Shown piece after piece: positions 1 to 8,861 of a stretch of 64,000 nt of DNA. This stretch comes from Actinomycetota bacterium (GTDB lineage Bacteria > Actinomycetota > Coriobacteriia > Anaerosomatales > Anaerosomataceae). The stretch spans positions 292,463 to 356,462 of the forward strand of contig WSXY01000002.1 of the NCBI GenBank assembly GCA_009773565.1, read 5' to 3'. A program made the translations under genes and the position numbers. A model generated the notes under the pieces. The model was not told where the DNA came from. It worked only from the letters and a program-made list of their open reading frames with translations, and searched no databases. How positions within the stretch are numbered: position 1 is the first letter of the stretch; every line of letters begins with the position of its first letter.

Positions 1-489
1 CCCCGCCACACTCCGAAGTGGTACGCTGTGGAGCGGAAAGCGCCCCAGACCTTGCGAGTCTTAGCTCCCCGCCACACTCCGAAGTGGTACGCTCCAGACA
101 CCTATTGGGCGCTCGTGGCGGAAGTCTTAGCTCCCCGCCACACTCCGAAGTGGTACGCTGGCGGGGTCGTGATGGAGAACACGTGCGCAGTCTTAGCTCC
201 CCGCCACACTCCGAAGTGGTACGCTAGTCTCGTGAACACTCCCACGAGGAACCCAGTCTTAGCTCCCCGCCACACTCCGAAGTGGTACGCTGAAGCACAT
301 CATCAGAACAGCGTCATTGAGGTCTTAGCTCCCCGCCACACTCCGAAGTGGTACGCTACGTCATGTGCGGCTACACCGAACTCGTCGGTCTTAGCTCCCC
401 GCCACACTCCGAAGTGGTACGCTAGGTAGGCGTTCATTATGCGGAGAATCGTAGTCTTAGCTCCCCGCCACACTCCGAAGTGGTACGCT
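1..489 (+). CRISPR. Type II-C CRISPR array, left end cut by window
   Basis: The array has seven complete 36-base repeats (58-93, 124-159, 190-225, 256-291, 322-357, 388-423, 454-489) and a 27-base partial repeat at 1-27. They are separated by seven spacers of exactly 30 bases, giving a strict 66-base period. All repeats read identical. The repeat begins GTCTTAGCT and ends TGGTACGCT, the same architecture as the Neisseria-type II-C repeat. The anti-repeat found at 5077-5112 is on the minus strand, so crRNA is read from the plus strand, spacer first and then the repeat 5' part. The array continues beyond the left edge. No degenerate terminal repeat is seen at the cas2-proximal end. Confidence 0.98.
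481..489 (+). promoter_or_regulatory. Extended -10 element at the end of each CRISPR repeat (last copy given)
   Basis: Every repeat ends in TGGTACGCT, which fits the extended -10 pattern TGnTAnnnT. A start site about 7-9 bases further on would lie inside the following spacer. In Neisseria meningitidis II-C arrays, repeats with an equivalent 3' element are known to drive individual crRNAs. Function here is inferred from the sequence and position only. No -35 hexamer is obvious. Confidence 0.5.
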
Positions 490-497
490 AGAGACAC

Positions 498-528
498 AAG
501 AAAGGCCCTGCTGAGCAGGGCCTTTCTT
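498..528. terminator. Bidirectional terminator between array and cas2
   Basis: This is a perfect 14-bp inverted repeat (498-511 and 515-528) with a TGA loop. It starts with AAGAAA and ends with TTTCTT, so it gives a U-rich tail on either strand. It can end crRNA transcription from the left and the cas9-cas1-cas2 transcript from the right. Confidence 0.85.
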
Positions 529-554
529 GCTTGCTACCGATCGAAATCGGTTAT

Positions 555-872
555 TCATAGCCATATCTGTAGCTGTGATGCCACCGTTTTCTCCTGAACC
601 GTCGGCTTTCCCACGAGAAAAAGCATTGACTCATACTGTTTCTCGGTGACCGACATTGCCCTCACGCTCCCCTTCGGCGGGAGGCTTCCCTTGAGCCGCG
701 CTAGGTGCTTCTGCACGCCATCGAGACCGTTGGTAATTCTAGTATAGACCGAGAATTGCATCATGGCGTATCCATCTGCGACCAGAAACTTATGAAACTG
801 CTGATAGGCGCGTTTGTCCGGCTTCGTTCTGACTGGCAGGTCGAACAGCACGATGAGTCGCATGGCTTTCAC
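555..872 (-). CDS. cas2: CRISPR-associated endoribonuclease Cas2
   Basis: The 105-residue protein has the typical Cas2 length and ferredoxin-like pattern. It opens with a hydrophobic strand ending in the conserved aspartate (RLIVLFDLPV, Asp11), followed by a basic helix and a long acidic/basic mix. Cas2 dimers bridge two Cas1 dimers during spacer integration. The gene is last in the minus-strand operon, starts 4 bases after the cas1 stop and ends before the terminator at 498-528. A start at Met4 is also possible. With cas1 and cas9 only, and no csn2 or cas4, this is a II-C adaptation set. Confidence 0.95.
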   Translation of the reverse strand: MKAMRLIVLFDLPVRTKPDKRAYQQFHKFLVADGYAMMQFSVYTRITNGLDGVQKHLARLKGSLPPKGSVRAMSVTEKQYESMLFLVGKPTVQEKTVASQLQIWL

Positions 873-876
873 CTGA

Positions 877-1776
877 CTACTCCGGAAGCAGTTCGGGGAC
901 GACGGCTTGCGCGATCAGCGACGGAAGTGCGAGTGCCGTCGGGTCTCTCTCGGCCATTGCTCTAGCGAGACTTGAGGTTGTTGTTTCGATTGCCGTGAGT
1001 ACTGAGTGCATTTTGTCCTGGATTAGGCACGGAGTCTGCAAGACGGACAAGAGCCTCTGTCTGTCTGCTCGAATCTGGACGTCGGTCTCTTCTTTGATGG
1101 CCAGATAGTCGGCGAACGGACGGTACGGTTCAAGAATGTCATCCGCTAGATTGAATGCGTTCAGCTGACTGTCGTGGTGCACTCCGACGGCCGGATAGAA
1201 GCCATGTCCGACGAGCGACCGGGCAATTGCCGCTCGAAGCACCGCATAGCAGTAATCCAAGGATCCTCCGGGACCTTCCGGTGACCGCCTCGTGGCAGTA
1301 GGAATCAGGCGTCGAAAATAGAGGCGTGCTGCGGCAGCCTCCATACCTGTCACATCGCCGGACTGAACGGCTGCGGAGTACTCGCGTAGTCTGGCCGAGT
1401 CAGTGAGGTGCAGAGCATCTAGGCATGCCGCCTGGTTATCGATCTTAGAACGGATGAGCCGCTGCCATAGTCGTTTTCGCTGTGGTTGTGTCTGGCCCAG
1501 CTGCTGGCGAGTGACGGCGAGCTGCCTGCTGTGCTGACAGCAGGGGAGTAGCAGGCCGGTCGGCATGTGTTTTCCATCGCAAACAGCAACCGCGACCCCC
1601 TGCTCCGTGAGGAGCGAGAGGGCCGCGGCAGAGACGTGCGTCCGTGGGTGCTCGAGAACGAGTACAGCTATATCCTCAAGCGGAATCCGTACCGTACGCT
1701 CTTGGATGACGACAAGCTGACCAGACTGCACGTGCAGCTCGGTCTCATTGCTTATCACCACCGTCCGAAAAGCCAC
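877..1776 (-). CDS. cas1: CRISPR-associated endonuclease Cas1 (type II)
   Basis: This 299-residue integrase captures spacers together with Cas2. Residues fitting the Cas1 catalytic triad are visible: Glu146 in GMEAAAARLYF, a His pair at 200-201 in GVHHDSQLNAF, and Glu216 in ADDILEPYRPF. The length is normal for type II Cas1. The start lies 32 bases inside the 3' end of cas9, so the two are probably translationally coupled. The N-terminal beta-rich domain and C-terminal helical domain both appear intact. The coding strand is less GC-rich than the core genes to the right, consistent with acquisition of the locus. Confidence 0.96.
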   Translation of the reverse strand: MAFRTVVISNETELHVQSGQLVVIQERTVRIPLEDIAVLVLEHPRTHVSAAALSLLTEQGVAVAVCDGKHMPTGLLLPCCQHSRQLAVTRQQLGQTQPQRKRLWQRLIRSKIDNQAACLDALHLTDSARLREYSAAVQSGDVTGMEAAAARLYFRRLIPTATRRSPEGPGGSLDYCYAVLRAAIARSLVGHGFYPAVGVHHDSQLNAFNLADDILEPYRPFADYLAIKEETDVQIRADRQRLLSVLQTPCLIQDKMHSVLTAIETTTSSLARAMAERDPTALALPSLIAQAVVPELLPE

Positions 1777-4700
1777 AGCGCTTCTCCCGTTTCACGACGT
1801 GCACTGATCTGCCGAGAAGGTCGACCTGGTACTTCTCTAGACACACGATGCTCTGAGCCACACCCAGGCCCGATTTCGTCCAAGATGAGTCGGTTGCTTC
1901 GATGCTGATTGCCCCTGCAGCACGGTCCGTCCCCCCAAAGTAGCCGGAGAGGGCTACAATCATGCCGCAACTCTCCCGCACAAGCCTTATCGGGTCATCT
2001 TGGTGAAGACTGAAGACAAACTGATAGGACTCGTCCATCTTGCGCCACTGACTCTCAGGCTTATGCGCCTTGATTGCCATGTTCGGCAGCTCGTCGGCCA
2101 CAGTGTGCTTGACGTAGGTGGGGATCAGATAGTACTTGCCGTCGCACACGAATACGTCGGTTCGGACCATCTTGCCGTTCTTCGCAAGTCCACCACGCAC
2201 CGCAGTCCCACCGCTTGAGGGCTTGTCGGAGATCCGCACCGATCGAACCAACGGGGCCTTGCGGCCAAGCCGGGTCGGCTTGTGGAACGGCTCGGCGAAC
2301 GCCTTCGCGGCGTCACCGTCGAATTCCGCCAGGCGTGACTTCAACGCCTCATAGAGAGTTCGGTCCTGCACTCGTCCAACCATCAACTCCAGAGTCTTCG
2401 CAGTGAGATCAACAAGACGCACCTTCTTGCTGGTGACCGTGCGTCCCTTCGCATCTTCGCCTTCGATGCGCTTCACAGTCTCCCCATGGACCTCTCCGCG
2501 GACTGTCCGGTTTGGCATTCTGCTCACGAGAATCGGCTGTAGTTCGAACTCGCTCGCGGCAATCTCGCCGAAAGGATCCTCGCCAAATCGGGCGGAAAGT
2601 CGTTCGCCCAGGCTGCTGGCGAACCCCTCCCATGGCTCCGGCACATGTTTGGCGGGCACTATCTCGCCAGTCGCAGGGTCGAAGTACTCGCCATTTTTGT
2701 TACGTAACGGGCGGACGGAGAAGAAGCGACTCACCTTCTGAACCATGCTTCGGGTCGTTGCGGCAATGACCGCCGCGTCGAGCGCATGATGCAGGTCCCC
2801 TTCCGCACGGACCTTCTGAAGCTGCCATGCCGTTCTTAGGTATGCGGTTGCCCGTCCGTTGACGGTCATTACAGGTGCCTTGCTGTCGCCCGAGAACTGC
2901 AGGTTATCCTCGACAAAACTCTTGAAGAAACGCGCGATGTACTGGGTGTCTATGAGGTTGCGCTCGCGGAACTCATCTGACGCCCGTTCGTCGAAGTCCT
3001 TTCGCAGAAGGCGTTCTTGTTTGGGCCGACGAAGATGCATCGAAAGCACGCGTTCCTCGTATTCATGCAAGCGGTCAGCATCTCCGCCCAGATACTCAAA
3101 CGGTGTCCGCTCGCGCTTGTTCCGATTCTCGGCCGTGGTGACGAGCACCTTGTTCATGTAGCCGTCATCGAACGAGCGGGAGTGGGGAAGGATGTGGTCC
3201 ACTTCGGCAATCCCCGGCTCGCCTGAGAGCATTCGCTCAGGGTCAATGTATGCGCCGCTATAGGCGCACCGACCACCCTGCTCCTTCCATAGTTTGAACT
3301 TCACGATGTCGAGCGGACGCGGGCGTTCGATGCCGTAGTCATCTGCCAGTTGGTCGAGGATTGAATCATTGCGAGACCTGTTCTCCTTCTGCATCTTCTC
3401 AATCTGTTTACGATCGTCGGACGAACGTGCCACGTCGCGGGCCAGCTCGATGTGGAGCTGCTCAATCGGGCCATACTCGTCGATGATCGCGTTGAGTACC
3501 TTACGCGTCTGGGTCAGAGCTCTGAGAACGACGGGGTTGCGGAGTTCTTCCGTCGGAATCGCCGGAAGCTTCGAGTGTCGCTCGCTATCGGATCGCTGTG
3601 AGTGATGGAACCCGGCCGCCTCACATGCTTCCGAGTAGGGGAGACCGTCTTCCATATGGGGCAGAATCGCGCGCAGTGTGTTTTGCGACAGATGCCCATT
3701 TCCTGAGAAGCGCAGTTGGGCGAGCGCATCAACGGCTTCATCGGAAAGCCCGAGCATCTTCAGTTCTCGACCGATGGATTCGTCGTACTTGAAGTACGTG
3801 AGAATCTCAGCCACTGCGTCGAGCAACTGAGTGTCTGAGGAAAGCGCGCTCCATACCTCGGGCGGACACTCGGAGAGCGCCTTGTGCATCTCGTGCCAGG
3901 CCTTCGGAGCGGGGATGGTCTCCTTTGTCTCCGCAGTAAGGTCATCGGGATCACGGCTGTAGCGAACACCCACAAAGCGGGCGTCGGTGGGCAGTTCGCA
4001 TAGCTTTCGGATATTGGCATAGGTGAGTTTCGTGACTCTATTGAAGGCCTTGTCGATAACGACTTCGCGCTGTTCGGCATCAAGGCTGATGCGGCTACCT
4101 GATGTGCCCAGGGTGTAGCGAACGTTGTGGAGTTTGTCGACAAGTCGGAATCGCTCGAATGTCGGGCACGCCAGTGGAATCCGTCGGTTCGTGCGGTCGA
4201 TAGAGCAGCGGCCGACCTTATCCCTGAGAGCGTCGCCCTCGAGGATTGATGCCTGAGTTTGAAGAATCTCGAGGTAGGTCTCCTCGATTTGGGGAGTGGC
4301 GAACGCGTTACCTAGAGTTCGTTGTGCGGCGAAGAGTTGTGCGACTTCATCTAGAACAAGTTCGCGCGAAACGACTGCCCTGTAGTCGCCCTTGTTTCGT
4401 CGCGACTCCTGGAACCGTTCATCAAGCCACAGCATCTCACCTGCTGTGCGGTACTTATGCTCGGACATGTGAGCTGCATTCTGGGCAATTGCAGCCTTCA
4501 CAACACCGTCATCGTCCTTCGCGGATTCCTTCGTCGTTTGCTTCATGGAGCGGTAGCCGCGTCGCTTACAGATCTGACTCAACACGCGTGCCCACTCGAT
4601 TTCTGTTAGGAGTCGATCGAGACCTTCGGCCCGCAGTTGGTATGGAGTGGTGTCGCCGGCGATTGGCGTGAACACGGTGCTGAGGTCGTCGGGCGCAATC

Positions 4701-4936
4701 ATTCCACTCGACGTTAGAAGTTCACGGAAGTCCTGCATGCGGGCGCGGCGTCGGTGTAGCCGACGGCGGCTTGAGCGCGCGAGACGTCGCGGGAGCGCGA
4801 GTGACGCGCCAGTCTTCGGATCCTCTGCCTTGCGAAACGTTCGCACCCCGAGACCTTTGATTTCGCACGACTCTGGATCGAGGACTGCCCACCCCACAGA
4901 AGCGATGCCGATATCCAGGCCAACGTGTGTACCCAT
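1745..4936 (-). CDS. cas9: Type II-C Cas9 RNA-guided endonuclease, compact
   Basis: This 1063-residue effector is of AnaCas9/NmeCas9 size. RuvC-I holds Asp8 (VGLDIGIASVGWAV). An Arg-rich bridge helix spans about 50-67. RuvC-II holds Glu497 (LHIELARDV). The HNH domain has Asp580-His581 and Asn604 (EVDHILPHSRSFDD and ENRNK). RuvC-III holds His717 and Asp720 (HHALDAAVIAA). All catalytic residues are present, so cleavage of both strands is expected. I chose the ATG at 4936, after a run of six G, because it gives the usual short N-terminus. In-frame starts at 4993 (ATG) and 4999 (TTG) would add 19-21 residues. The C-terminal PAM-interacting region (from about 850) gives no PAM prediction by eye. 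Confidence 0.97.
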   Translation of the reverse strand: MGTHVGLDIGIASVGWAVLDPESCEIKGLGVRTFRKAEDPKTGASLALPRRLARSSRRRLHRRRARMQDFRELLTSSGMIAPDDLSTVFTPIAGDTTPYQLRAEGLDRLLTEIEWARVLSQICKRRGYRSMKQTTKESAKDDDGVVKAAIAQNAAHMSEHKYRTAGEMLWLDERFQESRRNKGDYRAVVSRELVLDEVAQLFAAQRTLGNAFATPQIEETYLEILQTQASILEGDALRDKVGRCSIDRTNRRIPLACPTFERFRLVDKLHNVRYTLGTSGSRISLDAEQREVVIDKAFNRVTKLTYANIRKLCELPTDARFVGVRYSRDPDDLTAETKETIPAPKAWHEMHKALSECPPEVWSALSSDTQLLDAVAEILTYFKYDESIGRELKMLGLSDEAVDALAQLRFSGNGHLSQNTLRAILPHMEDGLPYSEACEAAGFHHSQRSDSERHSKLPAIPTEELRNPVVLRALTQTRKVLNAIIDEYGPIEQLHIELARDVARSSDDRKQIEKMQKENRSRNDSILDQLADDYGIERPRPLDIVKFKLWKEQGGRCAYSGAYIDPERMLSGEPGIAEVDHILPHSRSFDDGYMNKVLVTTAENRNKRERTPFEYLGGDADRLHEYEERVLSMHLRRPKQERLLRKDFDERASDEFRERNLIDTQYIARFFKSFVEDNLQFSGDSKAPVMTVNGRATAYLRTAWQLQKVRAEGDLHHALDAAVIAATTRSMVQKVSRFFSVRPLRNKNGEYFDPATGEIVPAKHVPEPWEGFASSLGERLSARFGEDPFGEIAASEFELQPILVSRMPNRTVRGEVHGETVKRIEGEDAKGRTVTSKKVRLVDLTAKTLELMVGRVQDRTLYEALKSRLAEFDGDAAKAFAEPFHKPTRLGRKAPLVRSVRISDKPSSGGTAVRGGLAKNGKMVRTDVFVCDGKYYLIPTYVKHTVADELPNMAIKAHKPESQWRKMDESYQFVFSLHQDDPIRLVRESCGMIVALSGYFGGTDRAAGAISIEATDSSWTKSGLGVAQSIVCLEKYQVDLLGRSVHVVKREKRCGFSDGGDKQ

Positions 4937-5017
4937 GAGACCCCCCAGTCGTGGCGACATACTAGTTGACAGATTGACCCAAGGGTCTGACATAGACAAA
5001 TACCACTCGTGTTCCCC

Positions 5018-5131
5018 CTACAAAAAGGACGACCCGGTGATCGAAATCACCGGGTCGGAGCCTTACGCTTTCGCTTATCCTAGCAAGCCCGCCACACTCC
5101 GAAATGTTACGAGGACTGGATTCGCAAGCGC
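5018..5131 (-). ncRNA. tracrRNA
   Basis: The minus strand at 5077-5112 is an imperfect reverse complement of the CRISPR repeat. Sixteen bases pair perfectly with the repeat middle (CCCGCCACACTCCGAA). An internal loop follows, then eight more pairs with the repeat 5' end (two are G-U). Downstream come a small GCGAAAGC hairpin and an 11-bp hairpin (5031-5041 with 5046-5056, UUCG loop), then a U run (5022-5026), forming the terminator. The 5' end is set by the promoter at 5138-5166, giving an RNA of about 114 nt. The gene is divergent neither from cas9 nor antisense to it: it lies just upstream on the same strand. Confidence 0.9.
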
Positions 5132-5137
5132 TCGTTG

Positions 5138-5166
5138 AGCCTAACACCGAGCTGTGACATTGACAA
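5138..5166 (-). promoter_or_regulatory. Promoter of tracrRNA
   Basis: Read on the minus strand, TTGTCA (5161-5166) is followed after 17 bases by TAGGCT (5138-5143), with an extended -10 TG one base before it. The predicted start is near 5131, just ahead of the anti-repeat. Confidence 0.7.
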
Positions 5167-5272
5167 CGGTTCAACTGATCCCGCTAGTGAGTCCACTCTA
5201 CTTTGACGGGCGACGCGGGACCAAGGTGGGCTCCTGTTAAGCGCCCACTCCAACCGAGTCGCCGCGCTCCGC

Positions 5273-5278
5273 TACAAT
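5273..5278 (+). promoter_or_regulatory. Candidate -10 box upstream of hom
   Basis: TACAAT lies 53 bases before the hom start. No good -35 box precedes it at 17 bases. The stretch 5167-5272 contains no gene I can support. It has a weak inverted repeat (GTGGGC at 5226-5231 with GCCCAC at 5243-5248). A second one, GTGAC/GTCAC at 5301-5314, lies in the leader. Confidence 0.4.
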
Positions 5279-5330
5279 GGATTCACTGTGTTGCCTAATC
5301 GTGACACCGGTCACTTCTCTGGAGGATTCC

Positions 5331-6617
5331 ATGCGTACAGTTCGAGTCGGCCTCATCGGCCTTGGCACCGTCGGTAGTGGCGTTGTGGAGATTCTCAGTC
5401 GCCATCGCGCTGACTTTGTCACGCGCGCGGGCGTGGACGTTGAGATAACGCGTTTCGCCGATCGCTCCGAGGAGCGCTTTGCCGCACTGGGCCTCCCGGC
5501 AGACGCCTGCACCACCGATGCCGCCGACGTCATCGCTGACCCGGACGTCGACATCGTCATCGAGCTCATCGGCGGGACCGGCGTAGCGCGCGGTGTCGTG
5601 CTCGATGCCCTCGCGGCCGGCAAGAGCGTCGTGACCGCCAACAAAGCGCTCATGGCCAGCCACGGGCGAGAGGTCATGGACGCCGCGGATACCCACGGCG
5701 TGGATATCATGTTCGAGGCTGCGGTCGGCGGGGGCATCCCCATTATCGGCCCCCTCAAGCACTCGCTCGTCAGCAACGAGATCACGGCGGTCTACGGCAT
5801 CGTTAATGGCACAACGAACTACATGCTCACGCGCATGGCCGAGAACGGCCTCAGCTACGGTGCCGCACTCGCAGAGGCGCAGGAGCGCGGATTCGCCGAG
5901 GCAGACCCGACCGCTGATGTTGACGGCCTCGATGCTGCGGCCAAGATCGCGATTCTCTCGTCCATCGCCTTCAACTCACGCGTGACGTTCCCGCAGGTGC
6001 CCGTCGAGGGTATCCGCTCACTTGCACCCGAGGACATCGCGTACGCATTCGAGATGGGCTACGTCATCAAGCTCATGGCGATCGCGCGACGCGTCGAGGG
6101 CGGCATCGACGTCCGCGTCCACCCGACGATGATCCGCGAGGACCACCCGCTTGCGAGCGTCTCGGGCGTCTACAACGCCATCTACGTCGTTGGCGATTCG
6201 GTTGGCGAGACGATGTTCTTCGGCGAGGGTGCCGGCTCGTTGCCCGCCGCGTCGGCAGTAGTCGGCGACGTCATCGAGGTCGCCCGGCACATCCAGAGCG
6301 GCTGTCTCGCGCTTGTGGGCTGCACCTGCCACGAGGAACTCGCCGTGCGTGATGTGGGCGAACTTGTGACCGAGTACTACGTCCGGCTGCTCGTGGCCGA
6401 TGAACCCGGCGTGCTCGCGGCCGTCGCCAGCGTCTTCGGCAACCATGGCGTCTCGATCGCATCCGTCATCCAGAAGCGGACGACCGATGTCGGCGCCGAG
6501 ATCGTGTACGTGACCCATCGGGCGTCCGAGCGGTCCGTACGTGCCGCGCTCGATGAGATCGAGGCGCTCGAAGTGGTTGATTCGGTCGGCTCCATCATTC
6601 GCGTCGAAGAGCTGTGA
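5331..6617 (+). CDS. hom: Homoserine dehydrogenase
   Basis: This 428-residue enzyme reduces aspartate semialdehyde to homoserine with NAD(P)H, the branch step to threonine and methionine. The N-terminal Rossmann motif is GLIGLGTVGSGVV. The catalytic domain carries the family motif GGGIPIIGPLK and a substrate-binding acidic loop (FAEADPTADVDG). The last 75 or so residues form an ACT domain (LLVADEPGVLAAVASVFG), which usually mediates threonine feedback inhibition. The ATG at 5331 follows GGAGG at 5321-5325. An upstream in-frame ATG at 5279 lacks such a site. The stop overlaps the thrB start by four bases (GTGA), so hom-thrB is an operon. No thrC is present in the window. Confidence 0.96.
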   Translation: MRTVRVGLIGLGTVGSGVVEILSRHRADFVTRAGVDVEITRFADRSEERFAALGLPADACTTDAADVIADPDVDIVIELIGGTGVARGVVLDALAAGKSVVTANKALMASHGREVMDAADTHGVDIMFEAAVGGGIPIIGPLKHSLVSNEITAVYGIVNGTTNYMLTRMAENGLSYGAALAEAQERGFAEADPTADVDGLDAAAKIAILSSIAFNSRVTFPQVPVEGIRSLAPEDIAYAFEMGYVIKLMAIARRVEGGIDVRVHPTMIREDHPLASVSGVYNAIYVVGDSVGETMFFGEGAGSLPAASAVVGDVIEVARHIQSGCLALVGCTCHEELAVRDVGELVTEYYVRLLVADEPGVLAAVASVFGNHGVSIASVIQKRTTDVGAEIVYVTHRASERSVRAALDEIEALEVVDSVGSIIRVEEL

Positions 6618-7549
6618 CGGCTCCCGTGACTGTTCGCGTCAGGGTTCCGGCATCCTCGGCCAATCTGGGCCCGGGCTACGACGCCTTCGGACTTGCGCTC
6701 GCGCTCTATGACGATTTCGAGGCAGTGCATGCGGATGCGTGGTTCCTGGAGGTAAGCGGCGAGGGTGCCGGAGAGCTTCGTACCGACGGGGACAACGAGG
6801 TCGCCCGGGCGATTCAACGTGTGTTCGCGGAAGTCGGCTACACCGGTGCAGCGCGCATTCGCTGCGAGAATGCGATTCCGGTTGGTCGGGGACTCGGTTC
6901 CTCGGCTGCTGCTATCGTCGGTGGTCTGCTGTTGGGTAACGAGCTTGCGGACGCCGGGCTCTCCAACGAGCGACTCTTCGAGCTCGGCGCCGAGCTTGAG
7001 GGGCATCCCGACAATGTCGCGGCCGCGCTCTTCGGCGGGTTCACCGTGTGCTGGCGCGATGGCGACACGCCGCGCGTCAGGCGCATCGAGCCCGGCGGTG
7101 GGCTTGCTGCGGTCGTCGCACTCAGCGATGCCGTGCTCCCGACCTCCGAGGCTCGCCAGGCGTTGCCTGAGACCGTGCCACACGAGGATGCTGCGGCAAA
7201 CGTGGCCCGTGCGTCACTTGTCGCACTCGGCGTCGCCCTCGGCGATGAGCCGATGTTGAGCGCCGGGCTGCACGATCGCATCCACGAGCCCTATCGCGCG
7301 GCCCTCATTCCCGATATGGCGGAGATCCGTGACGTCCTCGTTTCGAGCGGCGCATGCGGAGCGGCCCTTTCGGGAGCCGGTCCTACGGTGATCGGACTCG
7401 TGAGTGGCGCCACCGACGATGACGCACTGGTCAGAGCGCGAGGAGTTGCCGATACCGCTCACGCGCGCATCGTGGCTACCTCCGGCAACCGCCGCATCAT
7501 GGCGGTTGGCGTGGAGCGCGTCGGCACGCAGATCGTGTGCGAGGGGTGA
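6614..7549 (+). CDS. thrB: Homoserine kinase
   Basis: This 311-residue GHMP-family kinase phosphorylates homoserine with ATP for threonine synthesis. The N-terminal VPASSANLGPGYDAFGLAL is the ThrB signature. The GHMP ATP-binding loop is GRGLGSSAAAIVGG (about residue 92), and the C-terminal GHMP motif is SGAGPTVIGL. It starts with GTG inside the hom stop, so it is translationally coupled to hom. The length is normal for the family. Confidence 0.95.
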   Translation: MTAPVTVRVRVPASSANLGPGYDAFGLALALYDDFEAVHADAWFLEVSGEGAGELRTDGDNEVARAIQRVFAEVGYTGAARIRCENAIPVGRGLGSSAAAIVGGLLLGNELADAGLSNERLFELGAELEGHPDNVAAALFGGFTVCWRDGDTPRVRRIEPGGGLAAVVALSDAVLPTSEARQALPETVPHEDAAANVARASLVALGVALGDEPMLSAGLHDRIHEPYRAALIPDMAEIRDVLVSSGACGAALSGAGPTVIGLVSGATDDDALVRARGVADTAHARIVATSGNRRIMAVGVERVGTQIVCEG

Positions 7550-7554
7550 GCGCC

Positions 7555-8814
7555 GTGCGCGATGGAGCCCCAGCGCACCCGCAGCGCCTCGATGCCTTCG
7601 AGTGGTCGGTCGTCGCGCTCTTCATCGCCATCGCGATGAAAGACGGCATCCTCCTCGTGCGCTTCCCCTTCCAGGTCAACCTCTTCTACTTCGGCGTTAC
7701 CGTTGCGGCAATCCTCGGCGGGCTGAAGGCGCTTCGTGCGGTGCGCGACGGTTGGCGACCGAAAGGCGTGACCGACCCGGCACTGTGGGTCTTCGGCACG
7801 CCATTTCTCGCGGGCCTCTGGTCGGTCATACAGTCTGCAGACCGCCCCACGACGTTTCTCTACAGTCTTCGGCTTATGGTGCTCTGGCTTGTTGCGGCTC
7901 TGATCATCAGCGCGTGCGCGCGCGAGGTCGTGCGTCTGCGCGCGTTGACAGCGTTCGTTATTGGTGCGGTTGGCGCCACGGCTGTCGGCTACCTGCAGCG
8001 CTTCGTGCCCGCGCTCGGACTCGGAACCGCGAACACACAGCTTCTCTTCGGCGAGTCCGTCACCCGGCCGGCAGGCTTCTATCTCGATGCGAACTTCTAC
8101 GGCATGTACTTGGCCGCGGCATGTCTCGTGGCGCTCGGACTCGCCGCTGTGGCGTCAACGAATGCGCGGCGTGCTTGGTGGCTTGTCGCCTCCGCCGTCA
8201 TGGTGCCGATCATCATCTCGACGTATTCCCGTACCGTGTGGCTGGGGCTTGGCGTCGGCATCGTCATGATGCTTGTGCTCTCGCCATGGCGGGTGCGTGT
8301 GTCGATCGTCGCCGTGATCGCGGTCTCCGTGGCCATCGGTGTGGCCTTCATGGGGTCAAGCGGGGTTTCGCAGCGCGCTGCATCCATCGCCCAACCGACG
8401 AAGCCCGGCTCCAACGCGACGCGGTACCTTATGGCCCGGGCGTCGGTCAACATGATGCTGGATCGGCCCATCTTCGGTACGGGGCTTGAGGCATATGACG
8501 ACGTCTACCCGGCGTACCGACTCCCCGGAGCCGAGACCGAAGTCTCGCATCCACACCAGCTTCCGCTGGCGTTCGTCGTCGAGACCGGCATCGCCGGACT
8601 GCTCGCCGAGTTGGCGCTTGCCGCGTTGCTGGTGTGGCGCGGTCTTGCACGGCTACGACGCAAGACGCTCTACGATGTCGGGCTCGTCGCGGCACTGGTG
8701 GCCATCGCGCTCGGGACGTTCCTGCAGTACTTCTTGTACTACGAGGTTATGTGGTTGCTCGCCGCGCTCATCTGCGTTCCGGTATCAGCGAAAGCTGTCT
8801 CGGATACGGCCTGA
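7555..8814 (+). CDS. O-antigen ligase/polymerase-like polytopic membrane protein
   Basis: This protein of about 419 residues has some ten hydrophobic segments and a large extracytoplasmic loop. The loop holds the Wzy/WaaL-type pattern, including GTGLEAYDDVYPAYR and HPHQLPLAFVVETGIAGLL. Such proteins join or polymerise lipid-linked glycans on the outer face of the membrane. I chose GTG at 7555 because AGGGG (7542-7546) sits 8 bases upstream. A GTG at 7546 overlapping the thrB stop is possible. It is unusual for such a gene to be coupled to hom-thrB. A second family member lies at 46996-48477. The acceptor is unknown. Confidence 0.8.
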   Translation: MRDGAPAHPQRLDAFEWSVVALFIAIAMKDGILLVRFPFQVNLFYFGVTVAAILGGLKALRAVRDGWRPKGVTDPALWVFGTPFLAGLWSVIQSADRPTTFLYSLRLMVLWLVAALIISACAREVVRLRALTAFVIGAVGATAVGYLQRFVPALGLGTANTQLLFGESVTRPAGFYLDANFYGMYLAAACLVALGLAAVASTNARRAWWLVASAVMVPIIISTYSRTVWLGLGVGIVMMLVLSPWRVRVSIVAVIAVSVAIGVAFMGSSGVSQRAASIAQPTKPGSNATRYLMARASVNMMLDRPIFGTGLEAYDDVYPAYRLPGAETEVSHPHQLPLAFVVETGIAGLLAELALAALLVWRGLARLRRKTLYDVGLVAALVAIALGTFLQYFLYYEVMWLLAALICVPVSAKAVSDTA

Positions 8815-8861
8815 CGTCTCGCCTTCAGCAGAGCGCGCAAGGTTTCGGGGGCGGCCGCATC

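Noticed and set aside
28-429. Open frame of 133 residues across the array
   Set aside because: It is a product of the 66-base repeat period (repeating LAPRHTPKWYA); the DNA is a CRISPR array.
555-4936. Type II-A or II-B CRISPR system
   Set aside because: No csn2 or cas4 is adjacent; the compact Cas9 and repeat type fit II-C.
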